DNA of 64,000 bases. Source: Methylobacterium sp. NEAU K (lineage in GTDB: Bacteria > Pseudomonadota > Alphaproteobacteria > Rhizobiales > Beijerinckiaceae). The notes under the pieces were generated by a model, which was not told the DNA's origin, did no database searches, and was given only the letters and a program-made list of their open reading frames with translations. The DNA lies in assembly GCF_030700285.1 (NCBI RefSeq), contig NZ_JAUYZJ010000010.1:1-64000 (forward strand), given 5' to 3'. This document shows, piece by piece, positions 56,767 to 64,000 of the stretch. Position numbers and translations under genes: made by a program. Position 1 is the stretch's first letter; each line of letters begins with the position of its first letter.

Positions 56767-57834
56767 ATGGCGTTGAATCCGTATACGGGTCTACCGGCCG
56801 AGCGATTCTGGCGCAAGGTCGTGACCAACGTGCCGCCCTTCGCGGTCAATCCGCACCCGAAGGACACCTTCGTGATCGGGCCGACCGACAAGGTCGCCAC
56901 CGGCGGCTCCTGCTTCGCGCAGCGGGTGGCCGAGGCGGTGCGCGGTGCCGGCTTCAACTACTACCTGACCGAGCCGCCCCCCCCCGGCATGAGCGCCGAG
57001 GAGGCCAATGCCCGCCAGTTCGGCACCTTCTCGGCCCGGTACGGCAACCTCTACTACACGCGCCAGTTCGTGCAGCTGTTCGACCGGGCCTACGGCCGGT
57101 TCGAGCCGGAGCTGAAGGCGTGGCTGCGCGACGACGGGCGCTACGTCGACCCGTTCCGCCCGACCGTCGAGCCGGCGGGATTCGCCAGCGAGGCCGAGGT
57201 CGTCGCCGCCCGGGACGCGCATCTCGCCGAGGTGCGCCGGCTGTTCGAGACCCTCGACGTGTTCGTGCTGACGCTCGGCCTCACCGAGGGCTGGCGCTGG
57301 CGGGCCGACGGCGCCGCGCTGCCGCTGGCCCCCGGGGTCGCGGGCGGCACCTTCGACCCGGAGCTCTACGAATGCGTCAACGCGGGCGCGGCGGAGGTGC
57401 TCGCCGACCTCAACGGCTTCCTCGACCGGCTCTGGAGCGTGAACCCGAAGGCGCGGGTGATCTTCACGGTCTCGCCGGTGCCGATGATCGCGACCTACAT
57501 GGACCGGCACGTGATGGAGTCGAACAGCTACTCCAAGTCGGTGCTGCGGGTGGCGGCCGGCGAGGTGGTCGGCCGGGGCGACCCGCGGGCGGTCTACTTC
57601 CCCGCCTACGACATCGTCACGAGCAACGTGAATGCCGGGCGCTACTACAACGAGGACCAGCGCACCATCAACGACGCGGGCGTGCGCCACGTCATGCGCC
57701 TGTTCCTGGCGACCTTCGCGCGCGACCGGGCGAGCGCGGCCCCGGTCCACGCGCCCGTGGACCTCGCGGCCGAGTTCGAGGGCAATGCCGGGGTGATCTG
57801 CGACGAGGAGGAGATCGAGCGCAGCGTGGCGTGA
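56767..57834 (+). CDS. GSCFA-domain protein
   Basis: 355 residues. The defining motif GGSCFAQR lies near residue 46 in ATGGSCFAQRVAEAV, then VFVLTLGLTEGW, FTVSPVPM and AYDIV segments of the GSCFA family, which is related to SGNH-type esterases and acyltransferases. Role unproven; probably adds or removes acyl groups on a glycan. Paired head-to-head with the WcbI-like gene. Confidence 0.87.
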   Translation: MALNPYTGLPAERFWRKVVTNVPPFAVNPHPKDTFVIGPTDKVATGGSCFAQRVAEAVRGAGFNYYLTEPPPPGMSAEEANARQFGTFSARYGNLYYTRQFVQLFDRAYGRFEPELKAWLRDDGRYVDPFRPTVEPAGFASEAEVVAARDAHLAEVRRLFETLDVFVLTLGLTEGWRWRADGAALPLAPGVAGGTFDPELYECVNAGAAEVLADLNGFLDRLWSVNPKARVIFTVSPVPMIATYMDRHVMESNSYSKSVLRVAAGEVVGRGDPRAVYFPAYDIVTSNVNAGRYYNEDQRTINDAGVRHVMRLFLATFARDRASAAPVHAPVDLAAEFEGNAGVICDEEEIERSVA

Positions 57835-57918
57835 GGGTCAGAGGGTTTGCCATCGGCCAAGCGTTTCGGGCAAGCTCGGCTTTGCCCGGGCGCCTGTGCC
57901 CCTCGCGGAGACGATCCC

Positions 57919-58518
57919 TTGAGCCTTCCCCCGCCCCGCCGGCCCGACCACGACATCGACCCGGTCTTCGTCGCGCGGAACTCGCCCCGCGCCTTCACGG
58001 GCGAGGCGCTGCCCGAATCCGAGCTGATGCGGATGATCGAGGCGGCGCGCTGGTCGCCGTCGGCGTACAATTCGCAACCCTGGCGCTTCCTCTACGCGCT
58101 CCGGGGCGACGCGAACTGGGACACGTTCTTCGGCCTGCTCGTGCCCGCCAACCAGAAATGGGTTTCGGGCACCGGCGCGATCCTGTTCCTGGTCTCGAAC
58201 GGCCTCATGAAGGTGGGCGACGCGCTGAAGCCGTCCTACAGCCACTCCTTCGATACGGGCAGCGCATCGCTGGCGTTCCAGCTCCAGGCGATCCACCAGG
58301 GCTGGCACGCCCACGGCATGGCCGGCTTCGACCATGTCCGCGCCCCCGAGGTCCTGCGCCTGCCCGAGAATCACCGGATCGAGGCCGCCTTCGCGGTGGG
58401 CCGCAAGACGCCTGAGGCCGACCTCACCGAGGAACAGCGGCCCCGCGAGGCGCCGAACGGCCGCCGGCCGATCACGGACTTCGTCATCGCGGGCGCCTTC
58501 CCGCACGCGGTGGATTAG
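57919..58518 (+). CDS. Nitroreductase-family protein
   Basis: FMN-dependent oxidoreductase of 199 residues. RNSPRAFTGEALPESELMRMIEAARWSPSAYNSQPWRF is the typical FMN-phosphate-binding N-terminus (cited in parts: SPRAFTGEAL and SPSAYNSQPW). Start at TTG 57919, with GGAG eight bases upstream. Acts on an unknown nitro compound, quinone or flavin. 84 bases downstream of the GSCFA gene on the same strand. Confidence 0.86.
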   Translation: MSLPPPRRPDHDIDPVFVARNSPRAFTGEALPESELMRMIEAARWSPSAYNSQPWRFLYALRGDANWDTFFGLLVPANQKWVSGTGAILFLVSNGLMKVGDALKPSYSHSFDTGSASLAFQLQAIHQGWHAHGMAGFDHVRAPEVLRLPENHRIEAAFAVGRKTPEADLTEEQRPREAPNGRRPITDFVIAGAFPHAVD

Positions 58519-58677
58519 GGCGCTCCGGAACCGGGTTGCACGACCGGGGATTGTGTGGGCATCGCAACGACGCCGGGGCGGGCCTCAGGATATCCGCCTC
58601 GGAGCCGGCCCTTTGCCAGACGGGCCGGGAATCCTGTGCGCATCCTGTCCGCCCTTCGACGATTCGGGAGCCGGCTC

Positions 58678-59472
58678 ATGAACCCGAAGCCTTCGGACTG
58701 GAAGCCGTCTGATCCGTCCGACGGCGACGCCGCGGCGTTCCCCGATGAAGGCCGGTCCGGCCGGGCATCGGGTCTGCGCGCCGTGGCCGAGCGCCATGGT
58801 ATCAGCCTCGACGCGGTGCGCCACCTGATGCGGGCGCTGGAGCGCGGCCACGGGACGATGGCGCAGTTCGACCATCCCGATCTCGGCGGGATGGGCCAGT
58901 GGTTCGCCGGCGGCATGGTGATGGTCGGCCGGATGTTCGACGACGGCCTGAAGGCGCGGGTCGACGCCCTCTGCACCGAACTCGCTGGGGCGCTGCCGGC
59001 GGACGGGTTCACGGAGGCGGCGCCCGAATCGCAGCGCGGCGGCGGCGCATGGTGGCCCGCCGGTCTCGGACACCCCGCCAGCGCCGGCTCGCAGAACGGG
59101 ATGCGCTACGCTTACTTCCCCGAGACTCGGCGGCTCGCCGTCGAGTCGGGTTCCGGCATCGCGGTCTACGACACCGGCGAGCACGCCATCTCTGGGGTAT
59201 CGCAGGCGAACGGCAGCCTCGACTTCACCGGGCCGCAGGGCGTCGTCGCCCTCGACCGCCTGCGCCGTATCGAGGCCGAGACGGCGGCCCCCCGTCAGGC
59301 CGATCCCCCCGAACCGCCCGCCTCCCGGCCTCGGCCGGTCTCGGCCGCCGCGCCGGAGCCGTCACGCGACGTGCTGGCGACCATCGAGCGGCTGGCGGAG
59401 CTGCACGCCAGGGGCGTGCTCACCGAGCGGGAATTTTCCGACAAGAAGACCGAGCTTCTGGCGCGGTTGTGA
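58678..59472 (+). CDS. SHOCT-domain protein of unknown function
   Basis: 264 residues. The N-terminal part may bind partners (RAVAERHGISLDAVRHLMRAL resembles a helix-turn-helix). The central part has FDHPDLGGMGQWFAGGMVMVGRMFDD. A Pro-rich linker leads to a C-terminal SHOCT motif (IERLAELHARGVLTEREFSDKKTELLARL, given here as AELHARGVLTEREF). GGGAG precedes the ATG. The function is not known. Confidence 0.78.
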   Translation: MNPKPSDWKPSDPSDGDAAAFPDEGRSGRASGLRAVAERHGISLDAVRHLMRALERGHGTMAQFDHPDLGGMGQWFAGGMVMVGRMFDDGLKARVDALCTELAGALPADGFTEAAPESQRGGGAWWPAGLGHPASAGSQNGMRYAYFPETRRLAVESGSGIAVYDTGEHAISGVSQANGSLDFTGPQGVVALDRLRRIEAETAAPRQADPPEPPASRPRPVSAAAPEPSRDVLATIERLAELHARGVLTEREFSDKKTELLARL

Positions 59473-59531
59473 GATCGTGTTCGAGCGCCGGCCCCTTCGG
59501 CCGTCGAGACTTCGATACTCCCATCCGCGAT

Positions 59532-59645
59532 CTCATCCTGAGGCGCCGAAGCGTAGCGTAGGCCGCGAAGGAGCCCTCCAGAGATCACAGCCACTTCCGG
59601 CGGGCTCCTTCGAGGCCCGCTCTGACGCGGGTCCCTCAGGATGAG
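59532..59645. repeat. Long palindromic intergenic repeat
   Basis: Outer arms CTCATCCTGAGG / CCTCAGGATGAG (59532-59543, 59634-59645) and inner arms CGAAGGAGCCC / GGGCTCCTTCG (59566-59576, 59602-59612) are perfect, so the segment can fold into a long two-part hairpin. I recognise the outer sequence as a dispersed repeat of Rhizobiales. It lies between convergent genes and may act as a bidirectional transcript end. Confidence 0.75.
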
Positions 59646-59692
59646 GCGGCGGACGGGTGTATCCCCCTTCTAGTCGGCCGATCTCCGGCCGG

Positions 59693-60718
59693 TCAGGCGA
59701 TGCCGGCGCGCAGGAGGTCGTGGACGTGGACGATGCCCACGGGTCGTCCGTCCGCGACCGCGAACACCGCGGTGATCAGCCGGCGGTTCATCAGTTCCAG
59801 GGCGGCCTGGGCGAGCTTGTGCGGCTCCACGGTGATCGGCTCCCGGGTCATGATCGCCGAGACCGGGGTGTCGAGGATCTCCGGCCCCATGTGGCGGCGC
59901 AGATCGCCATCGGTGACGATACCGACCAGGCGCCCGGCCCCGTCGGTGACGCCGACGCAGCCGTAGCGGCGCGCCGCGATCTCGATCAGCACCTCGGACA
60001 TGAGGGCGGTCTCGTGCACCAGCGGCATGTCCTGGGGGCCGTGCATGACCTGCTGCACGGTCTTGAGGCGGGCCGCCAGGGTGCCGCCGGGATGGAGGGT
60101 GTGGAACCGGGCCGAGGTGAAGCCGCGCCGCTCCAGGAGCGCCACCGCCAGGGCGTCGCCGAGCGCCAGCTGGATCAGGCTGGAGGAGGTCGGGGCGAGA
60201 TCGTGCGGGCAGGCCTCGCGCACCCGCGGCAGCTCCAGGAGCACATCGGCGGCCTTGCCCAGGGTGCTGGCGCCGTTGCGGGTGATGGCCACCAGCGGGA
60301 TCGAGAAGCGGCGGCTGAAGCCCACGAGGTCGGACAGCTCCGCGGTCTCCCCGGACCACGACAGGGCGATGATCACGTCGTCGCGGGCGATCATCCCGAG
60401 GTCGCCGTGGCTCGCCTCGGTGGGGTGGACGAAGAACGCGTGGGTGCCCGTGGAGGCCAGCGTCGCGGCGATCTTGCGGCCGATATGCCCGCTCTTGCCG
60501 ATGCCGCTGACGATGACCCGGCCCTTGCTCTGGAGGATCGTCTGCACCGCCTCCTCGAAGGCCACGCCGAGGCTGCCCTGGAACGCCGCGCTGGTCTCCT
60601 GCAGGGCGGTGATCCCCAATTGCAGGCTGCGGATCCCGACGTCGCGGGTGCTGGCGAGGTTCGCGGACGCCGAATCGTAGAGGTCGTCGCGCAGGGCGCT
60701 GGAGGCGGGAGCGTTCAT
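59693..60718 (-). CDS. kdsD: Arabinose-5-phosphate isomerase (KdsD/KpsF/GutQ family)
   Basis: First step of KDO synthesis for LPS: ribulose-5-P to arabinose-5-P. 341 residues: a SIS domain (GKSGHIGRKIAATLASTGT, HPTEASHGDLG, SWSGETAELSDL) and two C-terminal CBS domains (VGIVTDGDLRRHM, VGIVHVHDLLRAGI). ATG 60718 starts the homology; divergent from glcD. Confidence 0.92.
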   Translation of the reverse strand: MNAPASSALRDDLYDSASANLASTRDVGIRSLQLGITALQETSAAFQGSLGVAFEEAVQTILQSKGRVIVSGIGKSGHIGRKIAATLASTGTHAFFVHPTEASHGDLGMIARDDVIIALSWSGETAELSDLVGFSRRFSIPLVAITRNGASTLGKAADVLLELPRVREACPHDLAPTSSSLIQLALGDALAVALLERRGFTSARFHTLHPGGTLAARLKTVQQVMHGPQDMPLVHETALMSEVLIEIAARRYGCVGVTDGAGRLVGIVTDGDLRRHMGPEILDTPVSAIMTREPITVEPHKLAQAALELMNRRLITAVFAVADGRPVGIVHVHDLLRAGIA

Positions 60719-60923
60719 CGTTTCCGATCTGGACCCGGCGACCGGATCCGGCGCCGCGAGGGCGAGGCGAAGCGTGTCCGGCGACGCTATGGAGCCGTCG
60801 TGGTTGAAATGTGACGCCGGGACGACGGAGCGCCGCATCCCGGTCGAAGCCCTGCCGGTTGAAGCCGCGCCCGCGCGGGTCCATGGTCCCGGCACGCCAC
60901 CACGCAACGAGGGCCCAAGCCCC

Positions 60924-62357
60924 ATGACCATCCGCTTTCCCGAGCCCGACCCGAAAATCCTCGCCCGGCGCGATGCGATCCTGGCGGGCCTGGCGCCCCT
61001 GGTGGCCCCGGAGGCCCTGGTGACCAGCGAGGACGAGCGCCGGGCCTTCGAGACGGACGGACTGACCGCCTACCGGCAGATGCCACTCGCGGTGGTTCTG
61101 CCTTCGACCACCGCGGAGGTCGCGGCGGTGATGGCGTATTGCCATGCCGAGGGCGTCCGGGTGGTGCCGCGCGGCGCCGGGACCTCGCTCGCGGGCGGGG
61201 CGATCGCGCAGGGCGACGCGATCATCCTGGGCGTCGGCAAGATGACCCAGGTCCTCGACCTCGATTTCGAGAACCGCAGCGCGCGGGTGCAGAGCGGACT
61301 CACCAACCTGGCGATCTCGGGCGCGGTGGCGCACGAGGGCTTCTTCTACGCCCCCGACCCGTCGAGCCAGCTCGCCTGCACCATCGCGGGCAACATCGCG
61401 ATGAATTCCGGCGGCGCGCATTGCCTCAAGTACGGGGTGACCACCAACAACCTGATGGGCGTCACCCTGGTGCTCAACGACGGCACCGTGGTCGAGATCG
61501 GCGGCCAGCACCTCGACAGCCCGGGCTACGATCTGCTGGGCCTGATCTGCGGGTCCGAGGGCCAGCTCGGCATCGTCACCGAGGCGACCGTGCGGATCCT
61601 GCGCGCCGCAGAGGGCGCGCGGCCGGTCCTCGTCGGCTTCTCGAAGGTCGAGGATGCGGGCGATTGCGTCGCCGCGATCATCGCGGCCGGCATCATCCCG
61701 GTGGCGATCGAGTACATGGACCGCGAGGCGATCCTGATCACCGAGGATTTCGCGAAGGCCGGCTATCCGCGCGACGCCGAGGCGATGCTGATCATCGAGG
61801 TCGAGGGCTCCGATGCGGAATGCGACGCGATGCTTGCGCGGATCGAGGCCATCGCGAAGGATTTTCGGCCGACCAGCCTGCGGGTCTCCCGCTCGGAGTC
61901 CGAATCCGCCGCGATCTGGAAGGGCCGCAAGTCGGCCTTCGGCGCCACCGGACGCATCTCCGATTACATCTGCATGGACGGCACCATCCCGACCGGCCAG
62001 CTCGGACCGGTGCTGGAGCGCATCGGGGCGATCTGCGCCGGCCACGGCCTGCGGGTCGCCAACGTCTTCCACGCGGGCGACGGCAACCTCCACCCGCTGA
62101 TCCTGTTCGACATCAACAAGCCGGGCGAGCTGCAGAAGGCGGAAGCCGCCGGGGACGAGATCCTCAAGCTCTGCGTCGAGGTCGGCGGCTGCCTCACCGG
62201 CGAGCACGGCGTCGGCATCGAGAAGCGCGACCTGATGCGCTTCCAGTTCGGGCAGGCGGACCTGGAGCAGCAGATGCGGGTCAAGGCCGTGTTCGACCCT
62301 GACTGGATGCTGAACCCCGCCAAGGTCTTCCCGCTGGAGGGGCGGCTGGGGGCCTGA
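60924..62357 (+). CDS. glcD: FAD-linked glycolate/D-lactate oxidase subunit (GlcD-like)
   Basis: 477 residues. FAD-binding PCMH domain (VVPRGAGTSLAGGAI, GNIAMNSGGAHCLKYGVTTNN) and C-terminal FAD-oxidase domain (NVFHAGDGNLHPLILFD, GGCLTGEHGVGIEKRDLM) match GlcD. Oxidises glycolate or another 2-hydroxy acid. The usual partners glcE and glcF do not follow; a GGDEF-EAL gene converges instead, so it may act alone as D-lactate dehydrogenase or with subunits elsewhere. Confidence 0.86.
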   Translation: MTIRFPEPDPKILARRDAILAGLAPLVAPEALVTSEDERRAFETDGLTAYRQMPLAVVLPSTTAEVAAVMAYCHAEGVRVVPRGAGTSLAGGAIAQGDAIILGVGKMTQVLDLDFENRSARVQSGLTNLAISGAVAHEGFFYAPDPSSQLACTIAGNIAMNSGGAHCLKYGVTTNNLMGVTLVLNDGTVVEIGGQHLDSPGYDLLGLICGSEGQLGIVTEATVRILRAAEGARPVLVGFSKVEDAGDCVAAIIAAGIIPVAIEYMDREAILITEDFAKAGYPRDAEAMLIIEVEGSDAECDAMLARIEAIAKDFRPTSLRVSRSESESAAIWKGRKSAFGATGRISDYICMDGTIPTGQLGPVLERIGAICAGHGLRVANVFHAGDGNLHPLILFDINKPGELQKAEAAGDEILKLCVEVGGCLTGEHGVGIEKRDLMRFQFGQADLEQQMRVKAVFDPDWMLNPAKVFPLEGRLGA

Positions 62358-62369
62358 CCGGGCCGACGG

Positions 62370-64000
62370 TCAGGCGGCCACGCCGGGCTCGGCATCCCGG
62401 TCCGGCGCCGGACCGAGGGCGCGCAGGCTGTCGGATGTCAGGGCCAGGATCGCGGCGAGGCCCGACACGGGCGCCGGCCTGCCGAACAGGTAGCCCTGCA
62501 GCTCGTGGCAGCCCTCCTCCCGCAGGATCTGCGCCTGCTCTGGCGTCTCGACCCCCTCGGCCAGGACGTCGATCTTCAGGGCCTTCCCGAGCCAGATCAT
62601 GGCCCGCAGGATCGCGACGCTGCCCCCATCGCGGGCGAGGCTGCGCACGAAGCACTGGTCGATCTTGAGCTTGTCGAACGGGAACCGGTGCAGGTAGCTG
62701 AGGCTCGAATACCCGGTCCCGAAATCGTCCATGGCGATCCGTACGCCCGCGGCGCGGAACTCCCGCAGGAGGGCGAGGTTCGCGGCGTTGTCCTGCAGCA
62801 GGACGGACTCGGTGATCTCGAGTTCGAGGCGGTCCGGGCTCAGGCCGCTGACGGCGAGCGCCGCCCGCACGTCCGCGCCGAGGCCCTCGCCGATGAACTG
62901 CAGGGGCGACAGGTTGACGGCGATCCTGACGGGCTCGGGCCAGCGAGCGGCCGCCGTGCAGGCCGTGGCCAGGACCCAGGCGCCCAGCGGCTTGATCAGA
63001 CCGATCTCCTCGGCCAGCGGGATGAACTCCTCCGGGCTGACGGGGCCGTGCTGGGGATGGCGCCAGCGCAGCAGGGCCTCGAAGCCGTGCAGGGCCTGGC
63101 TGTGCGCCCCGACGATCGGCTGGTAGTGCAGCTCGAACTGGCCCTCGGCGAGGGCGCGGCGCAGGTCCGTTCCGAGCTGCCGCCGGCGCTGGATCTCGAC
63201 ATCCATCGCCGGGTCGAAGAAGCGCCAGGTGCCGCGTCCGGCGGCCTTGGCCTGGTACAGGGCGATATCGGCCTGCCGCAGGAGCGTGGCGGCCGTGCCG
63301 GACGTGCCCTCGGCCACCGCGATGCCGATGCTGGTGCCGATCGCGAGCGTGTGGCCGTTCACCATGATCGGCGCCTCGAGCGCCTCGACGAGGCGCCGGG
63401 CCAGGCGCGCCGCATCCGCGGGCGGGCCGGGCGTCCCCTGGACGACGGCGAACTCGTCGCCGCCGAGCCGGGCCACGAGGTCGTCCTGCGCCACCCTGTC
63501 GACGAATCGGGCCGCCACCGCGCAGAGCAGCGCGTCGCCGACCGGGTGCCCGTAGGTGTCGTTGATGACCTTGAACCCGTCGAGGTCGAGGCACAGCACC
63601 GTGGCCGGGCCGCCCCCGTCGCGGCGTCCGAGCGCCGCATCCATGCGCTCCTTCAGGACCAGGCGGTTCGGCAGGCCGGTGAGCGCGTCGTGCCGGGCCA
63701 TGTGGGCCATACGGGCCTCGCTCCGGCGGCGCTCGGTGACGTCCTCGTGGGTGCAGAGCCAGCCGCCGCCGGGGATCGGCGCGTGGACCACGTCGACCGC
63801 CCGGCCGTCGGCGAAGTCGCAGGTGAGGGCGACCGCGTGGCCGTGCGCCGCCGTCCGCTCGCAGGCCGTCACGAGCGCCTGCGAGGCAACGGGTCCGAGG
63901 CCGCGCTGCGGGACGCCCAAATGGTCGAGCAGGGCATGGAGCGCGGTACCCGGCCGGCGCAGGTCGTCGGGGACCGCGTACATCTGCGCGTAGCGCGCGT
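62370..64000 (-). CDS. PAS-GGDEF-EAL c-di-GMP protein, 5' end outside the window
   Basis: Partial: the frame stays open to the window edge, and the text before Met 63983 (RYAQ) continues a PAS_7-type sensor (RYAQMYAVPDDLRRPG), so the start lies beyond 64000. Seen domains: end of a PAS segment, another PAS-like stretch (VDVVHAPIPGGGWLCTHEDVT), GGDEF with intact RLGGDEFAVV and EAL with FEALLRW, LEITESVLL and DDFGTGYSSLSYL. Both catalytic motifs look intact, so it could make or break c-di-GMP. It ends 12 bases from the glcD stop. Confidence 0.9.
   Translation of the reverse strand, partial: ARYAQMYAVPDDLRRPGTALHALLDHLGVPQRGLGPVASQALVTACERTAAHGHAVALTCDFADGRAVDVVHAPIPGGGWLCTHEDVTERRRSEARMAHMARHDALTGLPNRLVLKERMDAALGRRDGGGPATVLCLDLDGFKVINDTYGHPVGDALLCAVAARFVDRVAQDDLVARLGGDEFAVVQGTPGPPADAARLARRLVEALEAPIMVNGHTLAIGTSIGIAVAEGTSGTAATLLRQADIALYQAKAAGRGTWRFFDPAMDVEIQRRRQLGTDLRRALAEGQFELHYQPIVGAHSQALHGFEALLRWRHPQHGPVSPEEFIPLAEEIGLIKPLGAWVLATACTAAARWPEPVRIAVNLSPLQFIGEGLGADVRAALAVSGLSPDRLELEITESVLLQDNAANLALLREFRAAGVRIAMDDFGTGYSSLSYLHRFPFDKLKIDQCFVRSLARDGGSVAILRAMIWLGKALKIDVLAEGVETPEQAQILREEGCHELQGYLFGRPAPVSGLAAILALTSDSLRALGPAPDRDAEPGVAA

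Noticed and set aside
59670..62207. Minus-strand open frame of about 845 codons
   Set aside because: Antisense to glcD and out of frame with kdsD, both of which are secure.

Overview
The window is GC-rich chromosomal DNA from an alphaproteobacterium, most likely Methylobacterium or a close relative. The evidence is the gene content: a methylsuccinyl-CoA dehydrogenase of the ethylmalonyl-CoA pathway, phasins and an intracellular PHB depolymerase, an ActS/ActR (RegB/RegA) redox pair, a MucR/Ros regulator, an NdvA-type glucan exporter, Omp25/31-like beta-barrels and the order pal-cpoB-tilS-ftsH-glmM. The species assignment is inference. I see no rRNA, tRNA, CRISPR array or prophage.

Layout. 1-1426: an IS5-family element begins at base 1 and truncates a peptide-type ABC ATPase gene. 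1630-5698: a small ORF, mucR, a YeiH-type carrier and a sulfite dehydrogenase pair (sorA-sorB). 5932-14249: a minus-strand locus with a Dpp/Opp-type ABC importer, a metal-dependent amidohydrolase, an Ldh-family dehydrogenase and the wreck of a LysR regulator, which looks like a catabolic operon for an unknown peptide-like or N-acylated compound. 14874-18508: phaZ divergent from actS-actR. 18650-20150: a small membrane protein, purS-purQ and a structured AT-rich segment ending in an intrinsic terminator (possible sRNA). 20402-24264: penicillin-binding protein 1A and an N-acetylmuramoyl-alanine amidase. 24402-25592: two phasins; the second has a clear promoter with a PhaR-like operator in its spacer. 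25818-28572: two divergent, related GT4 glycosyltransferases.

28855-35795: a small acidic protein, mcd, a small secreted protein, a Rieske/FAD oxidoreductase, an EamA carrier, and YihY overlapping an alpha/beta hydrolase. 36028-41413: an NdvA-like exporter, a MotA/MotB-type stator pair, a CAP-domain lipoprotein and a diguanylate cyclase. 41393-48168: a large MscS-type channel, an HNH nuclease, a small secreted protein, two outer-membrane beta-barrels and a YjbR protein. 48317-54868: envelope and housekeeping block glmM, ftsH, tilS, cpoB and pal. 55242-64000: a receiver-only regulator, a divergent WcbI-like/GSCFA pair, a nitroreductase, a SHOCT protein, a long palindromic repeat, kdsD, glcD, and a GGDEF-EAL protein cut by the window end.

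Functional themes are carbon storage (phaZ, phasins, mcd), envelope construction and surface polysaccharide (mrcA, amidase, glmM, kdsD, pal/cpoB, ndvA, WcbI/GSCFA, GT4 genes), c-di-GMP signalling, and uptake and catabolism of an unidentified small molecule. The least explained parts are the RNA-like segment after purQ, the dpp/amidohydrolase/Ldh locus with its decayed regulator, the WcbI-GSCFA pair, and the phasin promoter with its embedded dyad.
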